DNA of 64,000 bases from an uncultured Olsenella sp. (GTDB taxonomy: Bacteria; Actinomycetota; Coriobacteriia; Coriobacteriales; Atopobiaceae): the NCBI GenBank assembly GCA_900316105.1, contig ONBR01000007.1:1-64000 (forward strand), in the 5' to 3' direction. Shown here in pieces: positions 8,936 to 17,823 of the stretch. Position 1 is the first letter of the stretch. Each line of letters opens with the position of its first letter. The notes below the pieces were generated by a model. That model did not search any database. It saw only the letters and a list, made by a program, of their open reading frames with translations, and had not been told where the DNA came from. Both the position numbers and the translations under genes were made by a program.

Positions 8936-9641
8936 TACCATCGAGGCCGCCCGCAAGGAGGCCGAGGAAGCTGGCAACATCCCTGGATCTGGGTCCTCAA
9001 GGAAGGGCGAAGAGCAGGTGAAGGCCGAGACGGAGGAGAGGCCCGAGCACACTGGTTTCTCGAAGAAGTCCGTCACTCGTGCACGTCCAGCCCGTGAGGC
9101 AGCACAGGGCGTGCGCGTAGTGGACCAGTCAAAGGTGCGCTCCGGCAAGCCGGGCAAACCCGAGAGCGAGATGACCAAGGAGGAGCGCAAGGAGGTCAGA
9201 AGAACTCGCCGTGAGTTGCAGGACCGTCGCGCTGCCGCATCGAGGATTATCCTGAAGAAGAATCCCGACTACAGCAAGGGCCAGCGCATCTGGTGGATTC
9301 TCATTGGTTTCGGCTTCGCGTGCACCATCATCTCCACGGTCATGGTCTCTTACTTCCCCAATGCCGAAGCTGGCTTTGGCTCGTTGGCGGGTATTCTCTC
9401 GCTGATTCTGATCGTGGTCGCCTATGGCGCCATCATTGCTGCCCTGGTGTATGACTTCCGGAAGGTCCGCCCCCTGCGCAATGCCACCGACGACCTCGTG
9501 GCCAGCATGACCGAAAAGAAGGTTGCCTCAATCCTGGAGGAGGGCGACCTGGAGGCCAACAGGAAGTCTGCCGAAAAGGCCAAGGCAAAGGCAGCAAAGA
9601 ACGCCGAGCGCAACAACAAGCGTCACGAGCAGCACAGGTAG
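8922..9641 (+). CDS. Membrane protein of unknown function, charged termini
   Basis: The 239-residue product has a long, highly charged N-terminal part (about 1-115, rich in Lys, Arg, Glu). Two transmembrane helices follow (about 124-145 and 153-175, IWWILIGFGFACTIISTVMV and SLILIVVAYGAIIAALVY). A Lys/Ala/Glu-rich C-terminal tail is predicted to be helical or coiled. Both tails are probably cytoplasmic. The ATG lies inside the end of purC with AAGGAG upstream, so expression is linked to purine synthesis, though no function follows from that. A tRNA gene and a terminator come next. No domain was recognised. Confidence 0.7.
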   Translation: MSLRDTIEAARKEAEEAGNIPGSGSSRKGEEQVKAETEERPEHTGFSKKSVTRARPAREAAQGVRVVDQSKVRSGKPGKPESEMTKEERKEVRRTRRELQDRRAAASRIILKKNPDYSKGQRIWWILIGFGFACTIISTVMVSYFPNAEAGFGSLAGILSLILIVVAYGAIIAALVYDFRKVRPLRNATDDLVASMTEKKVASILEEGDLEANRKSAEKAKAKAAKNAERNNKRHEQHR

Positions 9642-9723
9642 CCGGCTAGACGCGTGACTTTCTGAAGGTACGCGATATCTGGTGTTTCTGTTGGTCAAGA
9701 GATGCTAGAATGTCTCCTTGCAT

Positions 9724-9799
9724 GGCCCCGTAGCTCAGGGGATAGAGCACAGGTTTCCTAAACCTGGTGTCGCTGGTTCGAATCCAGCCGGGGTCACCA
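9724..9799 (+). tRNA. tRNA-Arg (anticodon CCU)
   Basis: The acceptor stem GGCCCCG pairs with CGGGGTC. The D-arm is GCTCAGGGGATAGAGC, the anticodon loop TTCCTAA reads CCU (codon AGG), and the T-arm carries GGTTCGAATCC. CCA is encoded. A -10-like TAGAAT lies about 20 bases upstream. Confidence 0.95.
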
Positions 9800-9810
9800 G
9801 AGCATTGCCG

Positions 9811-9849
9811 CAGGTCAGTGCCTATTTAGGTGCTGGCCTGTTTTCTTTT
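9811..9849 (+). terminator. Intrinsic terminator after tRNA-Arg
   Basis: CAGGTCAGTGCCT pairs with AGGTGCTGGCCTG (some G-U) and is followed by TTTTCTTTT. Confidence 0.8.
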
Positions 9850-9880
9850 GTCTGTCACCCCTTTGGGAAGGGCTGAGGAT

Positions 9881-9918
9881 AAAAAGCGGGCCCGTACGAT
9901 GCTCCGTACGGGCCCGCT
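9881..9918 (-). terminator. Intrinsic terminator of the kinase/cell-wall operon
   Basis: Read on the minus strand, a perfect 14-bp stem (AGCGGGCCCGTACG and its complement, 6-base loop) is followed by a U-tract. It lies 38 bases beyond the pknB stop and closes the minus-strand operon. Confidence 0.85.
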
Positions 9919-9955
9919 CTAGCCATCGAGGTGAGGGCTACCTTTTCGTGGTGGC

Positions 9956-12010
9956 CTAATCTGTCGTGGTGCCGTTGTTGGTCGTGCCTCCATTGGAATT
10001 GTTGCTGGTGTTCTTGGAGTTATCGCTCGAGCTTGAGTTGTTGTTCGTGTTCGTAGAAGGTGCGCCTGTAGAGACCGTAATCGTTACAGTAGCGCCCTTC
10101 TTTGCGCTGCCCTTCGAGGATTGACCAATCACGACACCCTTGCTGACAGTGGAGCTCTGCTCGTAGTTCACGGCAACGTCAAAGCCTGCGTTTTGCAGTG
10201 CGCCCGTGGCTGCGCTCTCGGACTGGCCAATCACGCTGGGGATGGTGGCCTTTGTGGTACCAGACGAGACGGTGATGGTGACGGTCGAGCCCTTGGCAGC
10301 GCTGCCTGTGGCAGACTGCTTGATCACCAGTCCCTCGTTAACGGTATCGCTCTCGTCTTTGGTAGACTTTACCGCGAAGCCTGCCGCCTTGAGTGCGCTT
10401 GTTGCGTCAGCCTCGGACTTTCCCACGACGTTGGGGATCTCAACGGTTTCCTGACCCTTGGAGAGCTGGTAGGTGATGGTATCGCCAGCTTTGACGGTAG
10501 TGCCTGCGGCAGGGTTCTGACCTGCGACCTTGCCGACCTCAACGGTGTCGCTGTAGACGGAGTCTCCAGCCTGGGACACAAGGCCCACCCTCTGCAGGGC
10601 GGCCTCTGCCTCGGAGGGGGACATGCCTGTGAGGTCGGGTACCTGCACCTGCACCGCAGGCTCCTCACCCTTCGAGACGACTAGGTTAATCTGCGTGCCC
10701 TTGGCCTTCTGCTGGCCGGCATCGGGGTCCTGGTCGATCACCAGTCCCTTTGCTACGGAGGAGCTGTACTCCTCCTTGACCGAACCCTGCTGGAAGAAGT
10801 CATCCGCCTGAATCTGCTTGAGGGCGTCCTCCTGACTCAGACCGACCAGGTTTGGAACCGCTTCAGTCTCAGAGGAACTACCAAGGTAGGAGAAGGCGGC
10901 GAAGGCGGCTATGCCAATCACCAGGAGGGCAACGATGACGCCAAAGAGGGCCTTGTGCCCCTTCTTCTTTTTCTTTCCGGTGTGACGCTGCTCGTAGGCC
11001 TGGTCAGTGGCCCTCTGGGGGCGTTGCCTGGCGTGGTTTGCTGACTCGACACGAGGGATACTGGCAGTATTGCCTGTATTTGTGACAGGAAGGGTGTTGG
11101 TAGCCCCACCTGGCGTTACGGGAATGGGAGCGGTAACCGTGGAGGTGGGCATAGAGGCAATCATGTTGTTGACGGCACGTAGCCTGCCCGCAAGGTAGTC
11201 GCGTAGCACGTGTGCGAGCTCGTCTGCCGACTGGAAGCGGTCGGCAGGGTTCTTTTGCATGCACTTGAGGATGATGCTCTCCAGTGTGGCGTCTACGCGG
11301 GGATTGCGCTGACTGGGCGGCTCGGGCTGCTCGTTGACTTGCTTGAGCGCAACGGAAATCGCGTCATCGCCATCGAAGGGGACACTGCCCGTGGCGGCCT
11401 CGTACATGACGATGCCCAGGGAATAGATGTCCGTGGTGGGGCCAAGCTCCTTGCCCTGGGTCTGCTCGGGGGAGACATAGTGGGCCGTGCCAAGAACCGA
11501 GTTGTCCTGCGTCAGGTGGCTGTTCTTTGCGCGGGCGATGCCAAAGTCCATCACTTTGATGTTGCCATCGGGCAGCACCATGATGTTTTGGGGCTTGATG
11601 TCGCGGTGGATGATGTCATGCTGGTGTGCGACTGAGAGGGCCTGGGCAATCTGGGAGCCAATCTGTGCGACCTTCTTGCAATCCAGAGCTCCATGCCTGC
11701 GGATGCCGCTCTTTAGGTCGGTGCCGCGGAGGTACTCCATAACGATGTAGTAGGTGTCGCTGTCCTTGCCCCAGTCATAGACGCTGACGATGTAGGGGCT
11801 CTGGAGGGCGGCAGCCGCCTGCGCCTCCTGCTTGAAGCGGGCGGCGAAGGAGGGATCAGTGGCGTATTGCGGAAGCATCGTCTTGATGGCTACCGTGCGA
11901 CCCAGAACCTGGTCGAGACCACGGTAGACGACGGCCATACCGCCAGTTCCCACCTTGTCTTGGACGGCATATCGCCCGCCGAGAACTCTCTCTGACATCA
12001 TCTCTCCCAT
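9956..12010 (-). CDS. pknB: PASTA-domain Ser/Thr protein kinase
   Basis: This is a membrane-spanning eukaryotic-type kinase that senses muropeptides or lipid II and phosphorylates division and cell-wall proteins. In its 684 residues the kinase domain spans about 12-275, with glycine loop GTGGMA, K43 in VAIK, HRDIKPQN at 135-142 and DFG at 155-157. A Lys-rich stop-transfer precedes the TM helix (about 354-376). Four extracellular PASTA repeats follow, at about 385-447, 456-518, 524-585 and 589-648. The protein ends with an unusual Asn/Ser/Thr/Gly-rich tail of some 35 residues. It is the last gene of the operon, after the SEDS-PBP fusion. The precise start among ATGs at 12010, 12001 and 11998 is open. 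Confidence 0.95.
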   Translation of the reverse strand: MGEMMSERVLGGRYAVQDKVGTGGMAVVYRGLDQVLGRTVAIKTMLPQYATDPSFAARFKQEAQAAAALQSPYIVSVYDWGKDSDTYYIVMEYLRGTDLKSGIRRHGALDCKKVAQIGSQIAQALSVAHQHDIIHRDIKPQNIMVLPDGNIKVMDFGIARAKNSHLTQDNSVLGTAHYVSPEQTQGKELGPTTDIYSLGIVMYEAATGSVPFDGDDAISVALKQVNEQPEPPSQRNPRVDATLESIILKCMQKNPADRFQSADELAHVLRDYLAGRLRAVNNMIASMPTSTVTAPIPVTPGGATNTLPVTNTGNTASIPRVESANHARQRPQRATDQAYEQRHTGKKKKKGHKALFGVIVALLVIGIAAFAAFSYLGSSSETEAVPNLVGLSQEDALKQIQADDFFQQGSVKEEYSSSVAKGLVIDQDPDAGQQKAKGTQINLVVSKGEEPAVQVQVPDLTGMSPSEAEAALQRVGLVSQAGDSVYSDTVEVGKVAGQNPAAGTTVKAGDTITYQLSKGQETVEIPNVVGKSEADATSALKAAGFAVKSTKDESDTVNEGLVIKQSATGSAAKGSTVTITVSSGTTKATIPSVIGQSESAATGALQNAGFDVAVNYEQSSTVSKGVVIGQSSKGSAKKGATVTITVSTGAPSTNTNNNSSSSDNSKNTSNNSNGGTTNNGTTTD

Positions 12011-12072
12011 CCCTCGGTGCCGTGATGGGGCACCTTGATTCCTATCATAAAGTAAGCCAGTGGAGCGGCGCC

Positions 12073-14949
12073 CTACTTGCTGGCACCCATTGCCTGGACG
12101 TTCAGACAGTTGGCTAGGACCTGCCCCGCAACTCCCGCGGCAACGCCCGACATGGACTCGCCCTTGTTGCCCTCAATGCAGATCGAGATGGCCAACGTGG
12201 GCTTGTCGTAGGGGGCAAAACCGATGAAGAGCGAGTTTGAGGTATCGCTGCTCACCTCTGCCGTGCCGGTCTTTCCTGCCACTTTCACGCCGCGGACCTT
12301 GGCCTTTGCGCCAGTGCCGTGCTCGACGACCTGAAGCATGGCTTCCTTGACCTGTCCCGCCGTGTCTGTGGACACAGCCTGTCCAAGGGACTTGGGCTGA
12401 GTGGTCGAGGAAGTCGCACCCTCGGGCGTGAGGATGTGGTCGACCACGTAAGGGTTCATCACTATGCCGCCATTTGCGATGGCCGCTGCGACGACTGCGT
12501 TCTGCATGACGGTCACCTGGGGACCTGCGGGGCTCGCGTGCTGGCCGACAGGCTGCCCGACTGCCGCCCAAGCAGTCTCCCACTCGGTCATCTCGGCCGG
12601 ATCGGGCATGAGCGAGGCGGTGGTGGAGAAATCCTGCCCCAGCGCGGTTCCATAGCCAAAGGCGTTGGCGTAGTTTACCAGGACCTTTGCTCCGATTTTT
12701 ACGCCTAGCTGGCCAAAGACGGTGTTGGCGGAGTACTGTAGGGCTTCCTCAAGGGTCAGCTTGTTCCAGGACTCGCCCTGGAAGTTGGTGACTGGCGCGT
12801 TGCCGATGTCAATGGAAGCGGGAGCGCTGTAGGAGTCGCTGAGCTTTGCCTGGCTGCTATCGATGGCAGCCGAAAGAGACAGGACCTTGAAGGTCGAGCC
12901 CGGCGTATAGAGCGTCTGGGTCGTACGGTCGATGAGGGAGCCGGAGTTATCGGCGCCCGTCATGGCGGCACTTATGTTGTCGTAGTCAATACCGGGCGAG
13001 GTGGCCTTGGCTAGGACGGCGCCGGTCGTGGGATCCAAGACCACTATCGCTCCCTTGTGCCCGCTCAACGCGTTCTCCGCTGCCTTCTGCATCTGGGAGT
13101 TGATCGTGAGGACTACTGAGGAACCGGGCGTCTTGATGCCTGCGGCGGAGTACAGGGCATTCATCCAGCTCGTGTAGTCGGATTTGCCCGTCAGGATACT
13201 GTTGAAGGAAGACTCGATGCCCGAGGCGCCGTACTGAGTGGAGACGTAGCCCACGGTGCTGGAGGCCAAAGATCCCTGCGGGTGCGAGCGCACATAGGTG
13301 CCGTCTGCCTGCATCACTGATTCGGCCAGTGTCACGCCGTCGGAGGTGATGATGGCTCCACGCTGCACACGCTCGCTCTTCGCGATCGTGTGGTTGTTCA
13401 TGGGCATGTCCTGGTAGTCCTTTGCCTTTACGACCTGGATGTAGGACAGGTTGACGATGAGGGCACCAATCATGACCGAGAAGACCACGACCAGGACGGT
13501 CAGACGCTTGCCCAGGGCAACGCGGCCAAGGACGCCGGACTCCGGCGTGAGCATGCCAAAGTGGCTTCGCATATGTGCGCTGCGGGCGACGGGACTGCCA
13601 CCTGACGTTTGGCTGGTATAGCTGCCCGCGAGCATCGCCGAGGAGGGACGCTCGGTCATCTTCATCTCGGAATTGCGACCGGTGCCCTCGTCGCCGGTAC
13701 GGAGAAGCAGTCCCAGGATGATGAAGCTGGCTAGGAGGGAGCTGCCGCCCTGACTCATGAAGGGGAGGGTGACGCCCGTTAGGGGCAGGAACCTAGTGAC
13801 GCCGCCGACGATGACGAAGGCTTGGACCACGATTGCAGAGGTCAGGCCCACCGCCGTGAAGGCAGCGATGTCGGACTTTGCGCGGGCGGCCGTCGCGAGG
13901 CCACGGATGGCAAAGAGCAGATAGCAGATGAGGACCGCAGAGCCACCCAAGAGGCCCATCTCCTCGCCGATGGCCGAGAAGATGAAGTCTGACTCGACGA
14001 CGGGGATGAGGGTGGGCATGCCCTTGCCGATGCCGGTACCCACTATGCCGCCGTCAGCAAGTGAATAGAGCGACTGGACAATCTGCATGCCCTTGTTCTG
14101 GGCGTCCGAGAAGGGGTCCAGCCATACCTGGACACGGGTCTGGACGTGGGCAAAGAGGCTGTAGGAGAGCACCGCTCCGATAGCCAGCAGGCCGACGGAG
14201 ACGATGATGTAGCTCACGCGGCCGGTGCATACGTAGAGCATGATCACAAAGAAAGAGAAGAAGAGCAGGGCGCTGCCCAGGTCAGTCTCGAAGACGACCA
14301 CAAGAAGCGAGATGCCCCACATGATCAGCAACGGAGCAAGCATCCTGGGCTTGGGAAGGGCCAGGGGACCAATGGTTCGTGTCGACGCAGAGAGGAGCTC
14401 GCGATTTTCTGCCAGATAGGCTGCCAGAAAGAGGACGATCAGAATCTTTGCCAGCTCACCGGGCTGGAAGGAGAAGGGTCCGATGACCAGCCAGAGCTTC
14501 GAGCCACCCCTGGCGGTGCCGATGAGCATGGGCAGGAGTAGGAGGGCGATGCCCGCGATACCGATGGTGAACTTGTACTCGGCTAGCTCGTCTATGTTCG
14601 GTACCAGGACCAAGGTCGCAATCATGGCACCAACGGAGACAAAGAGCCAGAGTACCTGGCTTGCAGCTAGGCTGGGTGCCAGGCGGGTTACGAAGGCTAT
14701 GCCGACGCCCGAAAGTAGGAAGGTTATGGGCAAGAGAGCAGGGTCTGCTGCCGGCGCGAACTTCCTGACTGCCAGGTGGGCAATGGCGAAGGCCACGAAA
14801 AGGCCGATGGGTATGGCAAGAGAGCTCAGGGTGATGGTCGCCTGAGTGTCGATGACGTACATGGCCCACAACAGAACAACCGGGATGGCTGCAAGGACGA
14901 GCAAGCCAAGCTCGGCGTTCCTACGCGTGTTGATAGTCTTTTCTGCCAT
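12073..14949 (-). CDS. Natural fusion: SEDS glycosyltransferase (FtsW/RodA) plus class B penicillin-binding protein
   Basis: One uninterrupted frame of 958 residues joins two peptidoglycan synthases. Residues about 12-420 form the polytopic SEDS domain, with the putative catalytic Asp in VWLDPFSD (D278) and the family ending [17 protein letters not shown]. Residues about 480-505 add a TM helix. Residues 520-950 form a class B transpeptidase with S685-TFK, SAN at 740-742 and K893-TGT. RodA/FtsW and their PBP partners normally work as a two-protein complex, with SEDS polymerising glycan and PBP crosslinking it. Here they are covalently linked, adding a PBP helix as an extra membrane span. The start lies 2 bases after the PP2C gene stop, so translation is coupled. 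Confidence 0.95.
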   Translation of the reverse strand: MAEKTINTRRNAELGLLVLAAIPVVLLWAMYVIDTQATITLSSLAIPIGLFVAFAIAHLAVRKFAPAADPALLPITFLLSGVGIAFVTRLAPSLAASQVLWLFVSVGAMIATLVLVPNIDELAEYKFTIGIAGIALLLLPMLIGTARGGSKLWLVIGPFSFQPGELAKILIVLFLAAYLAENRELLSASTRTIGPLALPKPRMLAPLLIMWGISLLVVVFETDLGSALLFFSFFVIMLYVCTGRVSYIIVSVGLLAIGAVLSYSLFAHVQTRVQVWLDPFSDAQNKGMQIVQSLYSLADGGIVGTGIGKGMPTLIPVVESDFIFSAIGEEMGLLGGSAVLICYLLFAIRGLATAARAKSDIAAFTAVGLTSAIVVQAFVIVGGVTRFLPLTGVTLPFMSQGGSSLLASFIILGLLLRTGDEGTGRNSEMKMTERPSSAMLAGSYTSQTSGGSPVARSAHMRSHFGMLTPESGVLGRVALGKRLTVLVVVFSVMIGALIVNLSYIQVVKAKDYQDMPMNNHTIAKSERVQRGAIITSDGVTLAESVMQADGTYVRSHPQGSLASSTVGYVSTQYGASGIESSFNSILTGKSDYTSWMNALYSAAGIKTPGSSVVLTINSQMQKAAENALSGHKGAIVVLDPTTGAVLAKATSPGIDYDNISAAMTGADNSGSLIDRTTQTLYTPGSTFKVLSLSAAIDSSQAKLSDSYSAPASIDIGNAPVTNFQGESWNKLTLEEALQYSANTVFGQLGVKIGAKVLVNYANAFGYGTALGQDFSTTASLMPDPAEMTEWETAWAAVGQPVGQHASPAGPQVTVMQNAVVAAAIANGGIVMNPYVVDHILTPEGATSSTTQPKSLGQAVSTDTAGQVKEAMLQVVEHGTGAKAKVRGVKVAGKTGTAEVSSDTSNSLFIGFAPYDKPTLAISICIEGNKGESMSGVAAGVAGQVLANCLNVQAMGASK

Positions 14950-14951
14950 GT

Positions 14952-16250
14952 TTACTCACTTGTACCGTTCTGGGCTTGGGTTTCGTCTGGCGCTGCGGGA
15001 TTCTCGGGCGAGATCTCGGTGCCTTCGGTGGACTTGTCCGCGGTCTCGGCGGCTGAGCTCTTGTCCTTGTCGATCTGGGCTCGGTACATCTCTACCGTCT
15101 CGTGTGCCTTCTCCTCGCTGTCGACCCTGACTCCGTCGCTGCTGCGGAGGTCATCCTGAATCGTATTGGCAAGGTCATCCACTTGCACGGAGCTGCATTC
15201 CTCGAGGCGTGACAGGGGGATGTTCATGAAGTATCCGTTGACGCCGTGGTAAATGGCCACGGTGCCGTTGTTGTCATGGAGGTACCAGGAGCTATTGATT
15301 ACCAGGGCAATGCCACCGATAAGGACGGCCAGGATAATCGCGGCCACGATGCTTACCAGACGGGCACGACGTTTGCGGGCCTGGCGGTGCTTTTCCAGGG
15401 TGCCGTCGTCCTTCACGTCGATGACGATAACTGTGACGTTGTCGCTGCCACCACCCGCGAGTGCAGCGGAGGTGAGACTGTCTGCCGCAGCCTGAGGTGT
15501 GACGTTCGAGCAGGCAATGCCCTCTATGGTCGAGTCATCCACCATGCCAGATAGGCCGTCAGAGCAGATGATGATCCTGTCTCCTGCGGTCACGTCCAGG
15601 GTGAAGTGGTCGGCATACATGTCGGGGTCGGAGCCCAGGGCACGTGTGATCACCGAGCGGGAGGGGTGCACGCGTGCCTCGTCTGCCGTGATCTCGCCTG
15701 CATCAACGAGCTCTTCCACATAGGAGTGGTCATGCGTGAGCCTGACCAGGGTGCCCTTGTGCAGGAGGTAGATGCGGGAGTCACCTACGTGGGCGATGGC
15801 CATCCGATTCTTTTCGATGAGGATGCAGGAGGCAGTGCAGCCCATGCCAGGCTTTCCCTTTCCCTCTGCCACACCCTTGATGATGGCGGTGTTGGCAGTC
15901 TCGACGGCTGCGCCCAAAAGGACGTCGTCGGCAGTCAGGGGTGCCTCCTCGCCGATGGTCTTGACGGCAATGGCACTGGCGACCTCGCCGGCGGCATGAC
16001 CGCCCATACCGTCGCAGACGGCAAAGACGGGAGGCTGCACGAGGAAGGAGTCCTCGTTGTGGCTACGGACCAGGCCGACGTCGGTACGTACGCCCCAGGC
16101 AAGGGTCGCCGAGCTGCCGTTCTTCGATTCGGAGTCCTCGCGTATGTCGACGGGAATCTCCTCGTGACCAGGGCTCTTGTCGGGCTCCTCCTGCGGCGCG
16201 GTGCCCAGGATCTTCTCGATCTGATGCCTGTGAATCGGTAATGGGTTCAT
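14952..16250 (-). CDS. pstP: PP2C-family Ser/Thr phosphatase (PstP-like)
   Basis: It dephosphorylates the targets of the Ser/Thr kinases in this operon. The 432 residues contain RSHNEDS (62-68), metal-binding DGMGG (80-84), [17 protein letters not shown] and [13 protein letters not shown], the full PP2C motif set. A TM helix (about 298-320) follows a basic stop-transfer (RQARKRRAR), and about 110 residues lie outside, ending in an acidic Ser/Thr/Pro-rich tail. The N-terminal 50 residues form an extra extension absent from minimal PP2Cs. Its ATG overlaps the stop of the fhaB-like gene as ATGA. Position and order match mycobacterial pstP between fhaB and rodA. Confidence 0.93.
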   Translation of the reverse strand: MNPLPIHRHQIEKILGTAPQEEPDKSPGHEEIPVDIREDSESKNGSSATLAWGVRTDVGLVRSHNEDSFLVQPPVFAVCDGMGGHAAGEVASAIAVKTIGEEAPLTADDVLLGAAVETANTAIIKGVAEGKGKPGMGCTASCILIEKNRMAIAHVGDSRIYLLHKGTLVRLTHDHSYVEELVDAGEITADEARVHPSRSVITRALGSDPDMYADHFTLDVTAGDRIIICSDGLSGMVDDSTIEGIACSNVTPQAAADSLTSAALAGGGSDNVTVIVIDVKDDGTLEKHRQARKRRARLVSIVAAIILAVLIGGIALVINSSWYLHDNNGTVAIYHGVNGYFMNIPLSRLEECSSVQVDDLANTIQDDLRSSDGVRVDSEEKAHETVEMYRAQIDKDKSSAAETADKSTEGTEISPENPAAPDETQAQNGTSE

Positions 16251-16660
16251 CGGCGGCTCACGCGCATGATTGCGTCGCCGATCTGCACCTCATCACCGTC
16301 GCGAAGGGTAACGGGCTGATTGATGGGGTGACCGTTGACCAGCGTTCCGTTGGTGGAGTTGAGGTCCTCGAGCACGAGGGCTGGACCCTGCAGGGTGAAG
16401 CGGGCGTGCGTTGCCGAGACGTAGGGCTCGTCCACGACGATGTCAGACGAGGGGGAGCGGCCCACGACGACAGGGCCAAGCATGTCGACGTGAAGGCCGC
16501 GGAGGGCCTTTGGTCCCTTCTCGACGTCTACGGACCAGATGGCCGCGTCACGACGCTGCCCGCGCACGAGGCCAATGCCCGTGCGCATGACGGCGACCAG
16601 AAAGACGAAGAGCAGGACGACCAACACTATCCTGCCGGCAAAGAGCACGAGATCTATCAT
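16247..16660 (-). CDS. fhaB: Membrane-anchored FHA protein (FhaB/FipA-like)
   Basis: The 137-residue protein has one N-terminal TM helix (about 4-26) and a C-terminal FHA domain (about 60-135) that reads phosphothreonine. FHA landmarks are VVVGRSPSSD, SATHARF and NSTNGTLVNG. In mycobacteria the equivalent protein links kinase signalling to FtsZ/FtsQ. Here the role is inferred from family and synteny. It overlaps both neighbours by 4 bases (ATGA), so fhaA-fhaB-pstP are translated as a coupled block. Confidence 0.92.
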   Translation of the reverse strand: MIDLVLFAGRIVLVVLLFVFLVAVMRTGIGLVRGQRRDAAIWSVDVEKGPKALRGLHVDMLGPVVVGRSPSSDIVVDEPYVSATHARFTLQGPALVLEDLNSTNGTLVNGHPINQPVTLRDGDEVQIGDAIMRVSRR

Positions 16661-17817
16661 GAGAGCCTTTCACGGAATACCAGGTTGGTGAGGCCAATGG
16701 TGATGACATCGCCGTCCTTGAGAGTGCAGATGTCAATGTCCTGGTCGTTGACGAGGGTGCCATTGGTGGAGCCAAGGTCCGCGATGTGCCAGTTCCTGCC
16801 GTCGTAGGTGATTTCGGCATGACGACGCGACGCGTTGGGGTCCTGGAGGACGATGGCTCCCTGGATGCGCTCCCTGCCAATGGGTGTCGAGGGCGCATAT
16901 GCGGTGTAGGCCGTACCGGACTGGTTGTCTATAAGCAGGCAGGTCGCCATGGCTGCGACGCTGTGCCTTCCGGCGGTGGGAGCCTGGCGGTTGGGCCTAG
17001 GCATCTCTCTGCGCTGAGTAACCGGTACGCCAACGGGCTGGACATGGGAGTCGTCAGGGGAGACGACAGGTGCCTTGTAGCCATAGTTGGAGGCAGCGGC
17101 GGGAGGCTCGATCTGGTTCTGCTCGTAGATGTCCTGGAGCGCCTGGTCGACGACGTCGTCAGGCATGACGTTGAGGCCAATGGAATCCTCGGACATGGGC
17201 TCGGCGACCTGGGCAGGCTGCGCGACGGGGGCGAAGTCCTGCTGAGGAACCTGAGCGGGAGCTGGCGCGGGAGCCTGCTGCGGCAGGGGAGCCTGGACCG
17301 CTGGCATCTGCTGGGGCTGGTACGAGCTCTTGCGCTCCTGCATGTGCTGAGAATGGCCGCTGACTGGGGCGACCTGTGCAGCGGCTCCGCCGGTGCCCAG
17401 CGAGCCAGACAGGAATGCCTGCTCCTCTTCGCGTAGACGACCAAGCGTCTGGGCGTCTACGTTCTCGGCAAAGATGGCAAAGTGGCCGCTCTTCAGAGAA
17501 GGGTCAACCATGAACCTTGCCAAGGGCTTTCCCACAAAGACATAGCTCTTTGAGCTGGCCTGGGCCTCGACGAACGAGACGAGCTCACGGGTGAGTTGGG
17601 GATAGAGGGGACGCATGGTCGCATCGTCCTGCGGGGAGACCAGAAGCGTGTAGAGCGCAGGCGCGGTGTCCACACCATCGATTTCGAAGGTCTCGTTCTC
17701 CATCTCGCGGGCGGTGCGGCGCGCAAGCTTCTTGAAGGAAAAGGGTGCCGTGTAGCCTTCGGGCGAAGCGCCAAAGGCATCACTGATACGACTCTCGAAA
17801 GTCTTAAGCAGGTTCAT
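16657..17817 (-). CDS. fhaA: FhaA-like protein (DUF3662 plus FHA)
   Basis: The 386 residues comprise an N-terminal FhaA-type domain (about 1-125, starting MNLLKTFESRISDAFG). A long low-complexity linker rich in Pro, Gln and Ala (about 140-290, many PQQ and APAP steps) follows. A C-terminal FHA domain (about 300-384) carries PIGRERIQGAIV, SRRHAEI and STNGTLVND. In mycobacteria FhaA binds phosphorylated MviN/MurJ-linked CwlM or kinase targets and restrains peptidoglycan synthesis. The same role is inferred here. It starts 6 bases after the upstream kinase stop and overlaps fhaB by 4 bases. Confidence 0.92.
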   Translation of the reverse strand: MNLLKTFESRISDAFGASPEGYTAPFSFKKLARRTAREMENETFEIDGVDTAPALYTLLVSPQDDATMRPLYPQLTRELVSFVEAQASSKSYVFVGKPLARFMVDPSLKSGHFAIFAENVDAQTLGRLREEEQAFLSGSLGTGGAAAQVAPVSGHSQHMQERKSSYQPQQMPAVQAPLPQQAPAPAPAQVPQQDFAPVAQPAQVAEPMSEDSIGLNVMPDDVVDQALQDIYEQNQIEPPAAASNYGYKAPVVSPDDSHVQPVGVPVTQRREMPRPNRQAPTAGRHSVAAMATCLLIDNQSGTAYTAYAPSTPIGRERIQGAIVLQDPNASRRHAEITYDGRNWHIADLGSTNGTLVNDQDIDICTLKDGDVITIGLTNLVFRERLS

Positions 17818-17823
17818 TTATCG

